Origin: Cyrtodaria siliqua
Taxonomy: Eukaryota; Mollusca; Bivalvia; Adapedonta; Hiatellidae
Length of the DNA stretch: 64,000 nt
Assembly (NCBI GenBank): GCA_037043455.1
Contig: JAWPHD010010292.1
Coordinates: 1-64,000, forward strand
Direction: 5' to 3'
The position numbers and the translations under genes are program-made. The stretch's first letter is position 1. Every line of letters starts with the position of its first letter. The notes beneath the pieces are model-generated. The model was not told the origin of the DNA, did no database searches, and saw nothing but the letters and a program-made list of their open reading frames with translations. Of this stretch, positions 28,301 through 35,301 are shown piece after piece.

Positions 28301-31300
28301 TTTCTCATGGAAATAATTTTAAAAAAAAAAGACGAAGAAAAAGAAAAATATGCCTCCAGTGAGAACCCACGACCTGAATAATTCATGGAGACATTTATCA
28401 ATTTAAGGGCAATAACTCCGGCGTTACTAGGACGATTCCGAAATAAATTTGCCGCGTCACATCACACTATTGGGATAAACATTATAATCAAGTTTAATGA
28501 AAATCAAACGAGCTGTGGACGGACAGAATTAAGAATTTTTTATCTATTAAAGGGTGGACGGACAACGCCAAATTATTATTATAAATACGTTCTAAAAGTT
28601 ATTTTCATGTGGGTTTTTAACTGTTTAGAAGTGTTGAATAAGTGTCTCGGTTTGATTGAGACTGTTCATGAGCGGTAGTGAAATATGCTAGCTACCGCTC
28701 ACGCCCTCTAGCCCCGGGTTGAGCAGAACTCAATATTCATAAAATCAACAGCACACAATTTTAACCATCCCGAAGATGGCATGCATACGGCGGTGGACAT
28801 GGAGTTGACGCTTTCCACATGTCGTACGGCGTATGGTCCCAATATCTAATAAAATGAAATGCCCCGAAGAGCGAAATAAACATAACAACAAATAATACAG
28901 CAAATAGTATTCCTTCAATGTTTCATTATTCACAGAGTACGCGTTTGGCTCAATCATGTGAGCAAACTTAGGATGCAACATTTTGCAAACTATTTACGTT
29001 AAATACAGCACTGAACTAGCTCAATTTTTCATAGAGCAACTTCAACATTTATGAAGTTCTTGTTACAAAGTGTAGTGTGATTAAAACGTCTACAACATCA
29101 CAGTTGTGTCCTTTCTCTAGTTAACTGCAACTTTTTTTTAAAAAACATCTTGGGATTTCTTTGGAATATTATGTGCAATTAAGTGTGCAGTATATACAAT
29201 ATATAGTGGAAATTCCCGTGTTGCGTTTTCATATCTCTTCAGTGTATAATTAATGAAGACACTGATTGAAAAGGAGAAGTATTTCATTTAAATTTAAAGT
29301 TTTAATTTCATTTTGCCCTTGCGTGTACGCAATACGGTTGTGCCGGGATACTAAAGGATTGCGGTGAATGTTCAGTTCAATAACTCGTTTGTTCCTTCCT
29401 CTCTTAAACTATGGAATAACTTGCCAATAGAGATACAAAACTCTGAAAGTGTCTCAATATTTAAGAGAAGACTATTAACATCTCTATTTTTTAGTACAAA
29501 AGTGCCACCTTACCACTTATACAAAGATTATTTGCTGTTTTGCATGCCAGAATGAGGCATTTTTGTAGCAATCTCAATAACGACTTGTACCTTAACCATT
29601 TACGAGATTCACCGACTTGCGAGTGCGGCTGTGAAGTAGAAGATGCTGAACTCTATTTTTTCCAATGTAACACATTTTCACCATATCGGCTTCATCTGTT
29701 TCAGTCTACTCGCCATTTACACCCGTTTAATGAAAGCACACTCCTTTATGGTCGTGAACAGATAACTGACAGGGAAAATAAATCCCTCTTCGTAGCAGTT
29801 CAAACATATATACTACGAGAAACAAATAGGTTTACTAGGTGTCTGATTCTCCGACACATTTTTCGACACTCTAAGCATACCATTATAGTGTTTGCTGTTG
29901 TTGTTGTTGTTATTACATATCTCAAGTTATAGAGCTATATCAATTGATGTAACATGTATACTCTCTCTCTCTCTCTCATATGTTGTGTTCACTATTCATC
30001 ACTCTCTCCCTAAATGTATTATTTGCCATTGTAATTATTGCAATTTCAAGATGTTAACTGGGAGGGGTTTAAACTAATGTTGGTAGAACTTGTTACCCGA
30101 CCCATTTGTCATAATAATATTGCTATTGTATATATGTGGATATTATACTGTATGTAACAAATTATTGGCAATAAAATATGTTTAAATCAATGTTCAGTTC
30201 AAACGATTTACCAGAAAATTATTTCCCGCCACAATTACATTTCTAATGACACGGGTTTGATTTGTTGGATGTTTATTTTCCATGAGGTATTTAAAGAAAC
30301 TAACCTTTCAAGTAATGGAAAAATTACGCTACAAAACCGTATATCAAAACTCTATGCAGGTGTTTATGTCATATTGTAATGTATATATGTGCTGATTAAA
30401 AGTATATATTTTTCACGGGTTCTTACAATACCTGTGATTGAATATTCGTAAAATGAATTATACGTTGGTAACTTATAATTGGACACTTCAGTTTTGGGGT
30501 TTGTCCTGTCTGGTTAAAACTGCTTACAGTGTGTCTATAGAGTTTAGAATCTCAAAATGTGTAAATCATATATATACCGCGTCGTCAGCAAATTTAGAAA
30601 CGATGCACAATTTGTGTTAACAACAACAGCTCTACTGTATTGACTAATTTTGAATAACAAAATGAGTATGAATGTCCTCTTTGTCCACAGGTTGAATCGT
30701 AAAACAAAAGAAGACATACAGCTGGGTGAAATGACAATACCAAAGGGCAGTATTGTAGTGATCCCTGTATGGATGATACACCATAGCGAAGAAAACTTTC
30801 CGAATCCGGAAACGTTTGACCCGGACAGGTAAGATTAACTAATAAAACAGTTTGAATCATTAATAAGGTGAAGGATGAGGTGATACAGAAGTAGATTTAA
30901 AAATCGAATAGGAAGCCTACGTTGACCTATTTTAAACAGATGTGAAAACTGTCGACCTAAGGATCATTCATGGGAAGTTTTAAGGAATTTTAAACAAAAG
31001 TTAACGACGACGGACGAAAAGTGATCCCAATAACTCACCTCAGAGCCTTCAGCTCAGGTGGGCTCAGATGAGCTCAGGTGAGCTAATAAACGTAGGCATA
31101 GAAATAAAAAAAGATCGGACAGGGAAAGTAGCATTCAAGGAGGACAGTCAACCACAAAACACAGAAACAAACACGCAAACAGACAAACAAGAAGGCAAAA
31201 GAAATAATAAATACAAACGACATCACAAACACAAAAGGGTTGACAATAGGGCTACCGCCTTGGAACGGTCAGTGGCAAAGTAGGCCACTGGAGGTTTAAA

Positions 31301-34300
31301 CCGGTTCTAGGGTGAACCAAACCTCACACTTACCCTACCATCATCTCATTAAAACAGGACAGTGTAAAGAAGGAAATCCCCGCCCTGATCTAATCTCTAA
31401 CCAACAAGGCAGCATCAATAGGCAATATAAGTAAAACACAAATATGCTCGTGTAAATATAATACACAAAACAATAGCCAATGAAGGTACTCAATGACTTG
31501 GCAGAAGCCAGAGCAACAAGAGAAAAAAACCATTAAGGGCAAGACAAGAAAGATTATAGACAAACATCAAAAGCCACCGTCCCAATGGGCTTTAGGTAGG
31601 CGTCATCATAGGGTCCAAAGTCTGTCCGGTGATCGTACAATTAAAGAGAAAAGCATAGTGGCGAACTGTAAAAGGGTCCACCACCAAGCATGCAGTACGT
31701 TGCAAAATTATAGGGTCATAACCTCTTTTGATAAACTTTTTAACAAGTTTAACAAAGATAGTATGAAAGTGATCATGACCAAGAATCTTACGAAGTTTAT
31801 AAATCACATCACCATAGAAGTCAGGTTGTGATAGTCCTTGTCGCAGACGAGTCCTTAAATTACTTTTATATTTGGAAATAAGATCAGGGTTACAAAATCG
31901 AACAGGAGATATGGCACCAAAAGCAGGCAATAAAACCAACAATAATTACAATGTTGACAAGAAGCAAGGCATCACAGACGGGTTGACAATAGGCCTACCG
32001 CCTAGGAATAGTCAGTGGCAGAAAGGCCGTTCGAGGTTTAAACCAGGTTTTTAGGGTGCATCAGTCCTCACCCTTATCCTTTTGTCATCCCAATAAAACC
32101 GGACAGTGTAAATAAAGAAGTCGCCGCCAGGTTATATTCTCTACAAATATGGCAGCAGTCTGACTTACACATTTCGTGAAACGAGTTTGCCTTGTCAAAA
32201 TTACTGCATGTACTACAGGTTAAGAAGATCCTGAATACTGTTCGTCTTCTTCAAAAAAGCGTTGACCTTTGTTTCTAATTAGCAACCAGGGCCGCGGTGA
32301 CGCCACTGTCCCCTGAGCATTAAAACTGTAGGAATCTTTTCGATAGTAAGATTATTACAAGGTTCCTGGATTCCTGTGTATCCTTCTCCTCTCGCTGGGG
32401 TGTCTCGAATAACATAGACAGTGAGTCGATGAGCCGCTAAACAACAATTTGCTAATTTCCAATTCCTGTTTTACCTATGTGCTTTACTCCATCACTTTTC
32501 AGTATTTATTGACATTCACCCTTGCGTTTGTTTAGTACTGAGTGGCGGCCGTAAAATGTCGCCCGACTACAATCTGTAGTGTTATTACTTACTGATCCTT
32601 TAGGCTCATCAAGCCCAATCGTTGTGCCTTTAAATAAGAATACCGCATAAGCTGGTTCTAGGGGGCGTGAGAGGTGTTGCACAATATACGAGGGTGCTTC
32701 AAATAGTTCTGTGACTAGGCATATATCCTTTGAACTGGATATTACACTGAGATAAAGTAGTGTATTTATAGTACTACTGGATTCGCTCTCTTAAATTCCA
32801 CAACAAAAATGAAAAAAATCCGGTTATTTATACCTCTGAATTACCTCCCCTACCACACCTTTTGGATACTGGCATCTCTGAAAATGTCCTTGTTACAAAA
32901 CGTTGTAAAAATTATTTGAATAATTCTATGCTATTAAATTTTCTTGTACGCCATCTGTTGTTATTCGCCTATAAGCCATGAAAATGATTGTCGATAATTC
33001 AGAAAAGGTCTTTCTGTAAACCAGATATGAGTGAATGCATATCCCTTAATTTTAGCGGAAATAACACTGATTTTCTTCATTTTGTTACGGAAATATTATA
33101 ATATCTTTTAAATGTCGTAATTATTCTCATAGTATTAATATGTTTCCATATTTTTTTACAAATCCTAGTCCTTCAGTGTTTAAATTTCATATTCAACACA
33201 TTATTGTAGAATTATGCACAATGTTTAGTGAAAATATTGATCATCCAAAAACGCTATTTCAGAAGACTGCCCTTCCATTTAATTTCCATTTATCATTAAA
33301 TTAATTTTACATGTTAGCTTAAAATGTTAATTTCTAAGACAATGCCTTTTCATCTACCATGCTTAAATTCTGAATCTTGTAATGCACTGATATAACTGGT
33401 AATGTATGAGAAATGTCAAAGGTCTTCGACAAGTACTTAAAGAGAAACAGACATTTAAAAAAGTAACAGTTAACATAACTGAAAAAAACTCAGGACGAAA
33501 GTGCCTCAGTATGTATAAGTGATGTATATTAAATGTTCCATTACTTTCGTCACACAAAAGATACAGCATTCATTTTACCATCAATGGAATGGTATTGAAA
33601 CTTTCTTTCATTTGGTACCAAACATCAACACTCACAATGAGCACATAATTGTTAAAACGCGTTAGTGACAGAACTTATTGAATGACCCTCGTATTACCTC
33701 TCATGAACGGACTCAATAAAACGGTGTCTGCTACTTTCTCTATTGTTTGAGTTTGCTGCTTCCAAGGGATACCCGTTCAGTATTTATATCATATACTATA
33801 TGTAAAGTATGTTTAATAGTTCTTGTTCTTCTGTACTTCTGTTCTATTAATCAAATGTTTTATTATTTGCAGTTTTATCTGTAATAATGAGATGATATCA
33901 AACATACTTTATTTTATCTTGCAGGTTTTCATCAGAAAACAAAGGTATCAAATTTCTGTCATTTGGAGCGGGTCCCCGCAACTGTATTGGGATGAGGCTG
34001 GCCCTTGTAGAGTCCAAGATAGCACTCGTCTATTTACTAAGGAAACTCAGATTTGTCAAGTCGGAGAAAACACAGGTAGATGAAGCATATTTCATGGAAA
34101 AAATGTGTTAAAACAGACTGAAAAGAAGATGTACCATTCAAAATAAGCATTCAACAAACATTCCAAACAACAAAACGTAACATAATTACTGAGAAGTAAA
34201 GTACTGAACATCAAAGCCTTAAAGGGGTTAACAGCATGGGTATCACGTTGGAACGGTCAGTGGCAAATGATCACTGGGGTGTGGGGAGGGGTTTAAACCA

Positions 34301-35301
34301 GGTTCTAGGGTGCACAAGCCTCACTCTTATCCTATTTTATCCATATTGGATTCATCTTAAATTGTAGAGTCACATAGACCTCAAAGAAATATTTAAATAA
34401 TATACAGTATGAAGACAGATTTATAGTTTAACGCGCCCTCCGCCCCACCTCCCGCCCCACGCCCCCTCCTCTCCCGTCCCCCTTTTTGCCACTGACCGTT
34501 CCAAGGCGGTACCCATATGGTCAACCCTTTTATGTTTGGCCTCTTTGTTTCCTTGTAATTGTTGTTTGTTTTATATGCGCGTTTTGGGTTGACTGTGTTT
34601 TGTGAATGCTACATTTTCTTTTCTACCGGTATAACTTGTATTGCAGAATTTCAGATTTTACAAATGAAGTATATTCACTTTCACATTAGAAAGGGAAATA
34701 AACAGGTAATCCATATCAACACATACTTGTTAAAGGGGCGCACCACAAGCTTGAAGTATTTATTAAGACCACGATGTATTAATCCAGTACCATTTTGACT
34801 ATAATATAATTCAAAAAAGGAAATATTTGAAGATTTAAATTGATTTCGTTATTTTGCCATAGGTTTGAATATAATCTGGTATAGTATGGTCAACAACAAG
34901 TATTGCTTGGAACTATTCAAATACGTATTAAAAATGATTTGCATATATGCAAATAATGTAGGAAAATGACGTCATGAGTTTAAAAATAAATCAAAATGTC
35001 CGTTGTTCCTTTCATAAGCGCAACGACTTCTAATGAATGTTATAACACTTAATATATAATAACAAATATATCTAGTTCTTCTAACGTTTTGTATGATATT
35101 GGAATTGAATTTTATCGGCATTTATATTCATATTGTTCTCGTTTTAATTGTAGCATTATGTTTAAATAACACCTGACCTGATTTTTTCAGTTCCTCATAC
35201 ATTGTACTTCACCTTTATTTATTTAGATACCACTGGAGCTGCAACATTTTGAAATGTTAAGACCAACTCTTCCGATACAATTGCTTCTCCAGGCAAGATG
35301 A
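1260..35301 (+). CDS. Cytochrome P450, CYP3-type (gene A), exons 3-14, 5' end outside window
   Basis: Haem-thiolate monooxygenase of clan 3 (CYP3A / thromboxane-synthase-like), expected on the ER membrane and fed by P450 reductase; substrate cannot be told. Coding exons: 1260-1312, 1836-1932, 9812-9928, 11367-11449, 11830-11981, 14410-14534, 16185-16299, 18261-18418, 22806-22894, 30691-30828, 33925-34075, 35227-35301. All have AG/GT borders and compatible phases, giving 450 residues without a stop. Numbered with the exon 1-2 lengths of gene B (502 aa in all), the landmarks are C-helix W123xxxR127, I-helix GGMETT (316-321), ExxR 372-375, PDRF (PERF-type), and haem loop [10 protein letters not shown] with ligand Cys448. 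The frame looks intact, so the gene is probably functional. Introns are swollen by transposons (up to 7.9 kb). Exons 1-2 should lie just upstream of position 1. CYP3-like assignment is strong; subfamily is not assignable by eye. Confidence 0.93.
1417..1545. repeat. Dispersed intron repeat (copy in intron 3)
   Basis: The stretch with CATACCCCATCCAACCCCTT and GGTAATTTTAAACAGGTTA recurs in intron 8 (15781-15985) and beside gene B exon 3 (61310-61440). The intron 8 copy carries about 85 extra bp between these two blocks. Confidence 0.6.
1836..1932 (+). CDS. Gene A exon 4 (CYP3-type P450)
   Basis: 97 nt, phase 2 in, phase 0 out. Encodes the segment starting [20 protein letters not shown] and ending FTNFTDRA, the helix-B region of CYP3 enzymes (compare VTDPD..K.VLVKE). 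Acceptor TTCAG, donor GTGAGT. One residue (Q) differs from gene B (K). Confidence 0.92.
2298..2710. mobile_element. Insertion with 60-bp fold-back hairpin, present only beside gene A
   Basis: Gene A and gene B intron 4 align on both sides, but this ~410 bp is absent from B (junction near 62215-62230). It carries a near-perfect inverted repeat, arms about 2302-2361 and 2381-2440 with a 19-nt loop (..GAGGCTACGAAAACGAAG..), followed by two TGACGTCA palindromes near 2557 and 2581. It looks like a small non-autonomous DNA transposon; no coding capacity. Confidence 0.65.
3053..3525 (+). repeat. 43-bp satellite beside gene A (~11 copies)
   Basis: Tandem unit of 43 bp containing GATCCTTGAATGCTACATTT. 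The same array beside gene B (62666 to window end) has at least 31 copies. The unit resembles the 3' terminus of the retroelement tails at 36750-36790 and 46965-47000. Confidence 0.9.
4658..7147 (-). mobile_element. 5'-truncated non-LTR retrotransposon (L1-like) with 14-bp target duplication
   Basis: Antisense insertion in HB1. The poly(A) tail reads as a T-run at 4656-4669. The target duplication TTCACAGGAATGTT is present at 4644-4657 and 7148-7161. The internal sequence is the C-terminal half of a reverse transcriptase plus a ~0.9-kb 3' untranslated region. Confidence 0.88.
5544..7147 (-). pseudogene. Reverse transcriptase C-terminal fragment of the LINE, frameshifted
   Basis: Reading 7147 to 5544: [17 protein letters not shown] (end of palm), a frame change near 6985, [20 protein letters not shown] and [17 protein letters not shown] (thumb-type motif), a second frame change near 6770, then [17 protein letters not shown] and a long C-terminal region. 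Near its end the latter has a Cys/His cluster ([14 protein letters not shown]), the zf-RVT-type motif. At least two frameshifts plus 5' truncation make it inactive. Confidence 0.85.
7376..8795. repeat. 73-bp satellite (~15 copies) in gene A intron 4
   Basis: Unit contains GACACTGACGGCATGCTTTG and GGGAACATACATCTTTAGGT. Copies are spaced 73 bp apart (for example 7411 and 7484); one is shortened near 7545. The array is split by a SINE. Confidence 0.92.
8035..8359 (+). mobile_element. tRNA-derived SINE, full length
   Basis: Head has an A box (TGGCGCAGTCGG) and B box (GGTTCAATCC) followed by a ~240-bp body and an (ATTCA)n tail. The target duplication TCATA flanks it within the satellite. Related copies: 57062-57355, 16445-16765, and 3' parts at 32280-32455 and 51700-51880. 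It is not a tRNA gene: the head does not fold to a good cloverleaf and has no CCA-side pairing. Confidence 0.85.
8815..9075 (-). mobile_element. tRNA-headed SINE, second family, antisense
   Basis: Read on the minus strand it starts near 9075 with a tRNA-like head with B box GGTTCGAATCC (9003-9013), then a body whose segment ACCCACTT..CTGG..AGAACCA..GAATCGACA recurs at 14231-14320 before exon 8. Confidence 0.6.
9365..9640. repeat. Degenerate short tandem repeat before exon 5
   Basis: Four loose copies of a 60-80 bp unit containing AGTGAG..GCGTTGAATAATGA. No coding signal. Confidence 0.5.
9812..9928 (+). CDS. Gene A exon 5 (CYP3-type P450, C-helix)
   Basis: 117 nt, phase 0 in and out. Starts [15 protein letters not shown] and contains [20 protein letters not shown], the C-helix with the W-x-x-x-R pair that contacts a haem propionate. 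The acceptor follows a good pyrimidine tract (TTGCCTTTTGCTTCAG); donor GTAAGA. An open frame upstream of 9812 in another register is not coding. Confidence 0.93.
10060..11100 (+). pseudogene. GC-richer relic, possibly a decayed retroelement ORF
   Basis: Intron 5 holds ~1 kb with higher GC and several short open frames interrupted by stops and shifts. One frame (10472-10580) reads [20 protein letters not shown] and [15 protein letters not shown], reminiscent of the ALxxGRYxWRHxxVL stretch in some invertebrate retroelements. Other pieces are too short to place. An old processed gene is an alternative. Confidence 0.35.
11367..11449 (+). CDS. Gene A exon 6 (CYP3-type P450)
   Basis: 83 nt, phase 0 in, phase 2 out. 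Begins [20 protein letters not shown] and ends DETVIVK plus a split Asp, matching the helix D-E region of CYP3. Acceptor TTGCAG, donor GTACGT. Confidence 0.88.
11830..11981 (+). CDS. Gene A exon 7 (CYP3-type P450)
   Basis: 152 nt, phase 2 in, phase 1 out. Encodes [20 protein letters not shown] and continues through NPDNPYIKN, the CYP3 helix-E pattern (YSMDVITSTSFGV..). Acceptor CTTGCAG, donor GTAAAT. The 3' end of this exon with its donor is repeated in the following intron (see 11991-12450). Confidence 0.92.
11991..12450 (+). repeat. Tandem and dispersed copies of the exon 7 end inside intron 7
   Basis: The last ~55 nt of exon 7 plus donor (AACAGTAGCAAACGGGGAGC..GGTAAATAAAGAA) recur at about 11997-12065, 12282-12356 and 12366-12450 with base changes (AACAGTAGTAAACTGGGG..). 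Two of the copies keep a GTAAATAAAG donor-like end. No acceptor precedes them, so they are unlikely to be exons. Confidence 0.8.
12070..12250 (+). mobile_element. MITE-like repeat, family C
   Basis: Shares GTTCTGCTCAACCCGGGGCT and TCAATCAAACxGAGAC with 28640-28830 (opposite strand) and 14820-14935. Non-coding, short, with an internal palindrome in the 28.7-kb copy. Confidence 0.6.
13070..14010 (+). repeat. Tandem-core element with (GGCGAA)n tract in intron 7
   Basis: Begins with AAAGCGAGTCATATGGATCG, a GGCGGC/GGCGAA tract and GTCAACA, then five copies of a 139-216 bp core starting TTTTTTGGAAGGTATATATC. The same opening (GAGACATATG..GGCGGC..GTCAACA) heads a different core at 43930. Confidence 0.75.
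14231..14345 (-). mobile_element. SINE fragment just upstream of exon 8
   Basis: Matches the body of the SINE at 8815-9075 (ACCCACTTGTCCTGGGTAGA). It ends within 70 bp of the exon 8 acceptor. Confidence 0.5.
14410..14534 (+). CDS. Gene A exon 8 (CYP3-type P450)
   Basis: 125 nt, phase 1 in, phase 0 out. Encodes [20 protein letters not shown] and ends ITERKTSKT, the F-G region that in CYP3 enzymes helps form the substrate entry and membrane contact. Acceptor TTTCAG, donor GTAAGT. A SINE fragment lies just upstream (14231-14345). Confidence 0.9.
14820..14935 (+). mobile_element. MITE family C fragment
   Basis: Contains AGTCTCAATCAAACCGAGAC and the same downstream sequence as 12205-12265. Confidence 0.5.
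15160..15335. repeat. Minisatellite, 16-17 bp unit
   Basis: About ten copies of CAACCAAAACACGCAGT with small length changes, in intron 8. The apparent Gln/Asn-rich frame is an effect of the repeat. Confidence 0.85.
15360..15780 (-). pseudogene. Non-LTR retrotransposon tail (CR1/jockey-type RT C-terminus)
   Basis: Minus-strand reading from 15775: the segment [20 protein letters not shown] and [16 protein letters not shown] matches the YSFFPRTIxxWNxLPxxVV signature that ends many invertebrate RT proteins. It is followed by a short 3' untranslated region to about 15360. The rest of the element is missing. Confidence 0.8.
15781..15985. repeat. Dispersed intron repeat (copy in intron 8)
   Basis: Longer version of the repeat in intron 3 (1417-1545), with an extra inner block of about 85 bp. 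Confidence 0.6.
16185..16299 (+). CDS. Gene A exon 9 (CYP3-type P450)
   Basis: 115 nt, phase 0 in, phase 1 out. Encodes [18 protein letters not shown] and a polar stretch to KQHIE, the helix H and linker before the I helix; KxxDFL(E/Q)xM is a CYP3 signature. It is about 48 nt longer than I recall for the matching vertebrate exon, so the linker may be lengthened. Confidence 0.88.
16445..16765 (+). mobile_element. Diverged tRNA-derived SINE with duplicated head
   Basis: Same body as the SINE at 8035 (GATGGGGACGTAAACCGGG). The first ~22 bp (GTGTTTGGCGTGGCCCAGTG) are repeated twice at 16441-16482. Confidence 0.75.
16840..17590. mobile_element. Cluster of TIR MITEs (family D) in intron 9
   Basis: Several ~270-bp units in alternating orientation. 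End sequence: AAGGGAGATCCTTTGGAAGC then ACAACCAAGAGAATAAA at 16980-17027, repeated inverted at 17258-17312 and again at 17520-17583. Inner landmarks are ATCGAT and CTCATGxACAGACxCAATA. A related unit at 32497-33785 holds a mariner-like insertion. Confidence 0.65.
17890..18200. repeat. ~310-bp duplicated block before exon 10
   Basis: Aligns with 30290-30605, just before exon 12 (shared GATTAAAAGTATA, CACGGGTTCTTA, ATACCTGxGATTGAATAT, TCTATAGAGTTT). Both copies stop within about 60-90 bp of an acceptor. Confidence 0.75.
18261..18418 (+). CDS. Gene A exon 10 (CYP3-type P450, I helix)
   Basis: 158 nt, phase 1 in, phase 0 out. Encodes [20 protein letters not shown] followed by T and the J helix ([20 protein letters not shown]). 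GGMETT is the proton-delivery motif (A/G)GxxTT of the I helix. Acceptor ATTGCAG; donor GTACAA is weak at +4 and +5 but supported by the frame. Confidence 0.93.
18425..19300. other. Intron 10, start: no feature recognised
   Basis: AT-rich, short interrupted frames only; nothing conserved seen on either strand. Confidence 0.5.
19307..19545. repeat. Nested palindrome cluster at the 5' end of element H2
   Basis: The main arms are 35 nt: 19315-19349 (TTGTCGATTGTTTTAGCGGT..) and 19457-19491, with smaller inverted repeats of TAGCTCTACTGT and AAACCTTTAA inside, and a third partial copy at 19498-19530. The palindromes reuse the GCTCTACTG motif of the element end. Confidence 0.8.
19530..22185 (+). mobile_element. 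Helentron/pearl-like element, near complete (H2)
   Basis: 5' end GCTCTACTGGCCCGGCAGAG, ATGGGATGGCG and CCGTCCGTCCGTC. Then about six copies of core A, a TA-flanked MITE (20520-21086), about six copies of core B, and the 3' end at 22135-22183: AAGTAGAGCG, a GGCCCTATTGGGCC hairpin, then TCTTGTTATA. No ORF, so non-autonomous. Confidence 0.8.
20520..21086. mobile_element. TIR MITE with TA target duplication nested in H2
   Basis: The terminal inverted repeats start TTGTTTGGGGCGCTTGTTTC and continue through AGCCAAAGGTTTTT; looser symmetry runs further in. TA at 20518-20519 and 21087-21088. Removing it restores the core A sequence (..TTGATGTAGTAACAAATGCT..), which proves the borders. Tc1/mariner-type by target site. 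Confidence 0.88.
22190..22620. other. Intron 10 stretch without recognised features
   Basis: AT-rich sequence, no repeat or coding signal seen. Confidence 0.5.
22622..22717. repeat. 32-bp direct repeat, three copies
   Basis: Three identical units (GCGTGATTTACATGCTACAT..CCTGTTTATCCA), about 90 bp before the exon 11 acceptor. Identity suggests a recent origin. Confidence 0.9.
22806..22894 (+). CDS. Gene A exon 11 (CYP3-type P450, ExxR)
   Basis: 89 nt, phase 0 in, phase 2 out. Encodes [20 protein letters not shown] and [14 protein letters not shown] is the invariant ExxR of the K helix, followed by the RxxPP pattern. Acceptor TTATAG, donor GTAATA. It and exon 12 together total 227 nt. Confidence 0.93.
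22900..23990. other. Intron 11, start: no feature recognised
   Basis: AT-rich with short interrupted frames; nothing supportable. Confidence 0.5.
23990..25462. repeat. Dispersed tandem-like repeat (family F), left part
   Basis: Units of several hundred bp share GGGGCCAAATTTGACC, TCATTTGAGACATAATTA, and CAAGTTATGTGCAAAAATAT. The right part continues at 27676-28105 after the H3 insertion. Includes poly(C)/(CA) tract 25287-25334. Confidence 0.65.
25287..25334. repeat. Poly(C) and (CA)n tract
   Basis: About 20 C in a row followed by a CA repeat; the minus strand is G-rich. Confidence 0.85.
25463..27673 (-). mobile_element. Helentron/pearl-like element, complete, antisense (H3)
   Basis: Minus-strand reading: 5' palindrome GCTCTACTGGCCAAAGGCCA.. 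(27650-27672), ATGGGATGG, a (GTCC)n tract (27585-27628), then about 14 copies of a ~145-bp core (CTAGGTCACTAGGTCAAA..), and the 3' end CCAGTAGAGCG, a GGCCCTCTTGGGCC hairpin, TCTTGTTTT (25463-25500). It is inserted in family F within a T-run (minus strand). Confidence 0.85.
27674..28105. repeat. Dispersed repeat family F, right part
   Basis: Continues the sequence broken at 25462; ATATAGAAAAATTACAGTGT matches 24940-24965 in the left part. Confidence 0.6.
28106..28575 (-). mobile_element. Probable short Helentron-like element (H6)
   Basis: Starts AACAAGAGCC on the plus strand (end-like TCTTGTT), has two ~125-bp units and a stretch with GGGCAATAACTCCGG, and ends with GGACGGACAACGCC. Ends are less clear than in H2 and H3. 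Confidence 0.45.
28640..28830 (-). mobile_element. MITE-like repeat, family C
   Basis: Reverse complement of the 12070-12250 copy, with the palindrome GGTAGCTAGCATATTTCACTACC-like centre around 28672-28697. Confidence 0.6.
29364..30190 (+). pseudogene. Non-LTR retrotransposon RT C-terminus in intron 11
   Basis: Reads [20 protein letters not shown] (29390 on), a frame change near 29545, then [20 protein letters not shown] and [17 protein letters not shown], a Cys/His cluster, and a stop near 29930. The 3' untranslated part has a (CT)n run (29951-29978) and AATAAA near 30170. The upstream RT is missing: a 5'-truncated insert. Confidence 0.82.
30290..30605. repeat. ~310-bp duplicated block before exon 12
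   Basis: Partner of 17890-18200 before exon 10. Confidence 0.75.
30691..30828 (+). CDS. Gene A exon 12 (CYP3-type P450, beta sheet and PERF region)
   Basis: 138 nt, phase 2 in, phase 2 out. Encodes [19 protein letters not shown] and a run ending NPETFDPD plus a split Arg. IPKG and the FDPDR start of the PERF-type motif are clear. Acceptor TCCACAG, donor GTAAGA. Confidence 0.93.
31080..32165 (-). pseudogene. Retroelement tail R1 (conserved C-terminal ORF and 3' UTR)
   Basis: Minus strand: 31942 to 31592 encodes [20 protein letters not shown].. [14 protein letters not shown].. [17 protein letters not shown].. ending DPMMTPT and stop, then a ~500-nt 3' untranslated region ending near 31115 with GGTTGACTGTCCTCCTTGAA. 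A second partial copy of that 3' region lies at 31970-32165. The same ORF recurs at 36103-36292 and, diverged, at 44310-44645. I take it as the end of a retroelement polyprotein; the family name is not certain. Confidence 0.65.
32280..32455 (+). mobile_element. SINE 3' fragment
   Basis: Matches the second half of the SINE at 8035-8359 (GGTTCC..GGATTCC..TGTATCCTTC and GATGAGCCG..TAAACAACA). Confidence 0.65.
32497..33785. mobile_element. MITE family D unit split by a mariner-like insert
   Basis: Left part (32497-32688) has GGGGGCGTGAGAGGTGTTGC; right part (33694-33785) has TTACCTCTCATGAACGGACT and TTCCAAGGGATACCC, both as in the 17-kb cluster. Confidence 0.65.
32689..33691. mobile_element. Mariner-like non-autonomous element, TA target duplication
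   Basis: Ends CGAGGGTGCTTCAAATAGTT and, inverted, CGAGGGTCATTCAATAAGTT; TA at 32687-32688 and 33692-33693. About 1.0 kb, AT-rich, no transposase frame recognisable. The ACGAGGGT end is typical of mariners. Confidence 0.8.
33925..34075 (+). CDS. Gene A exon 13 (CYP3-type P450, haem-binding loop)
   Basis: 151 nt, phase 2 in, phase 0 out. Encodes [20 protein letters not shown] then [25 protein letters not shown] is the full Cys-ligand loop; the TGT codon of the ligand is 33983-33985. The stretch between the PERF-type motif and the FG of the loop is about four residues shorter than in the mammalian CYP3A sequences I know. Confidence 0.95.
34225..34640. repeat. Two inverted fragments of the R1/R2 3' region in intron 13
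   Basis: 34225-34325 (minus) has GTTGGAACGGTCAGTGGCAA; 34488-34640 (plus) has CCACTGACCGTTCCAAGGCG and GGTTGACTG..GAATGCTACATTTTC. Confidence 0.65.
34645..35220. other. Rest of intron 13: no feature recognised
   Basis: AT-rich; nothing supportable. Confidence 0.5.
35227..35301 (+). CDS. Gene A exon 14, C-terminus and stop
   Basis: 75 nt, phase 0 in, TGA at 35299-35301. Encodes [20 protein letters not shown] and LQAR, the beta-3/beta-4 tail; QIPL across the exon 13-14 junction is the usual CYP3 sequence. Acceptor TTATTTAG. Confidence 0.9.
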   Translation: MPLELQHFEMLRPTLPIQLLLQAR

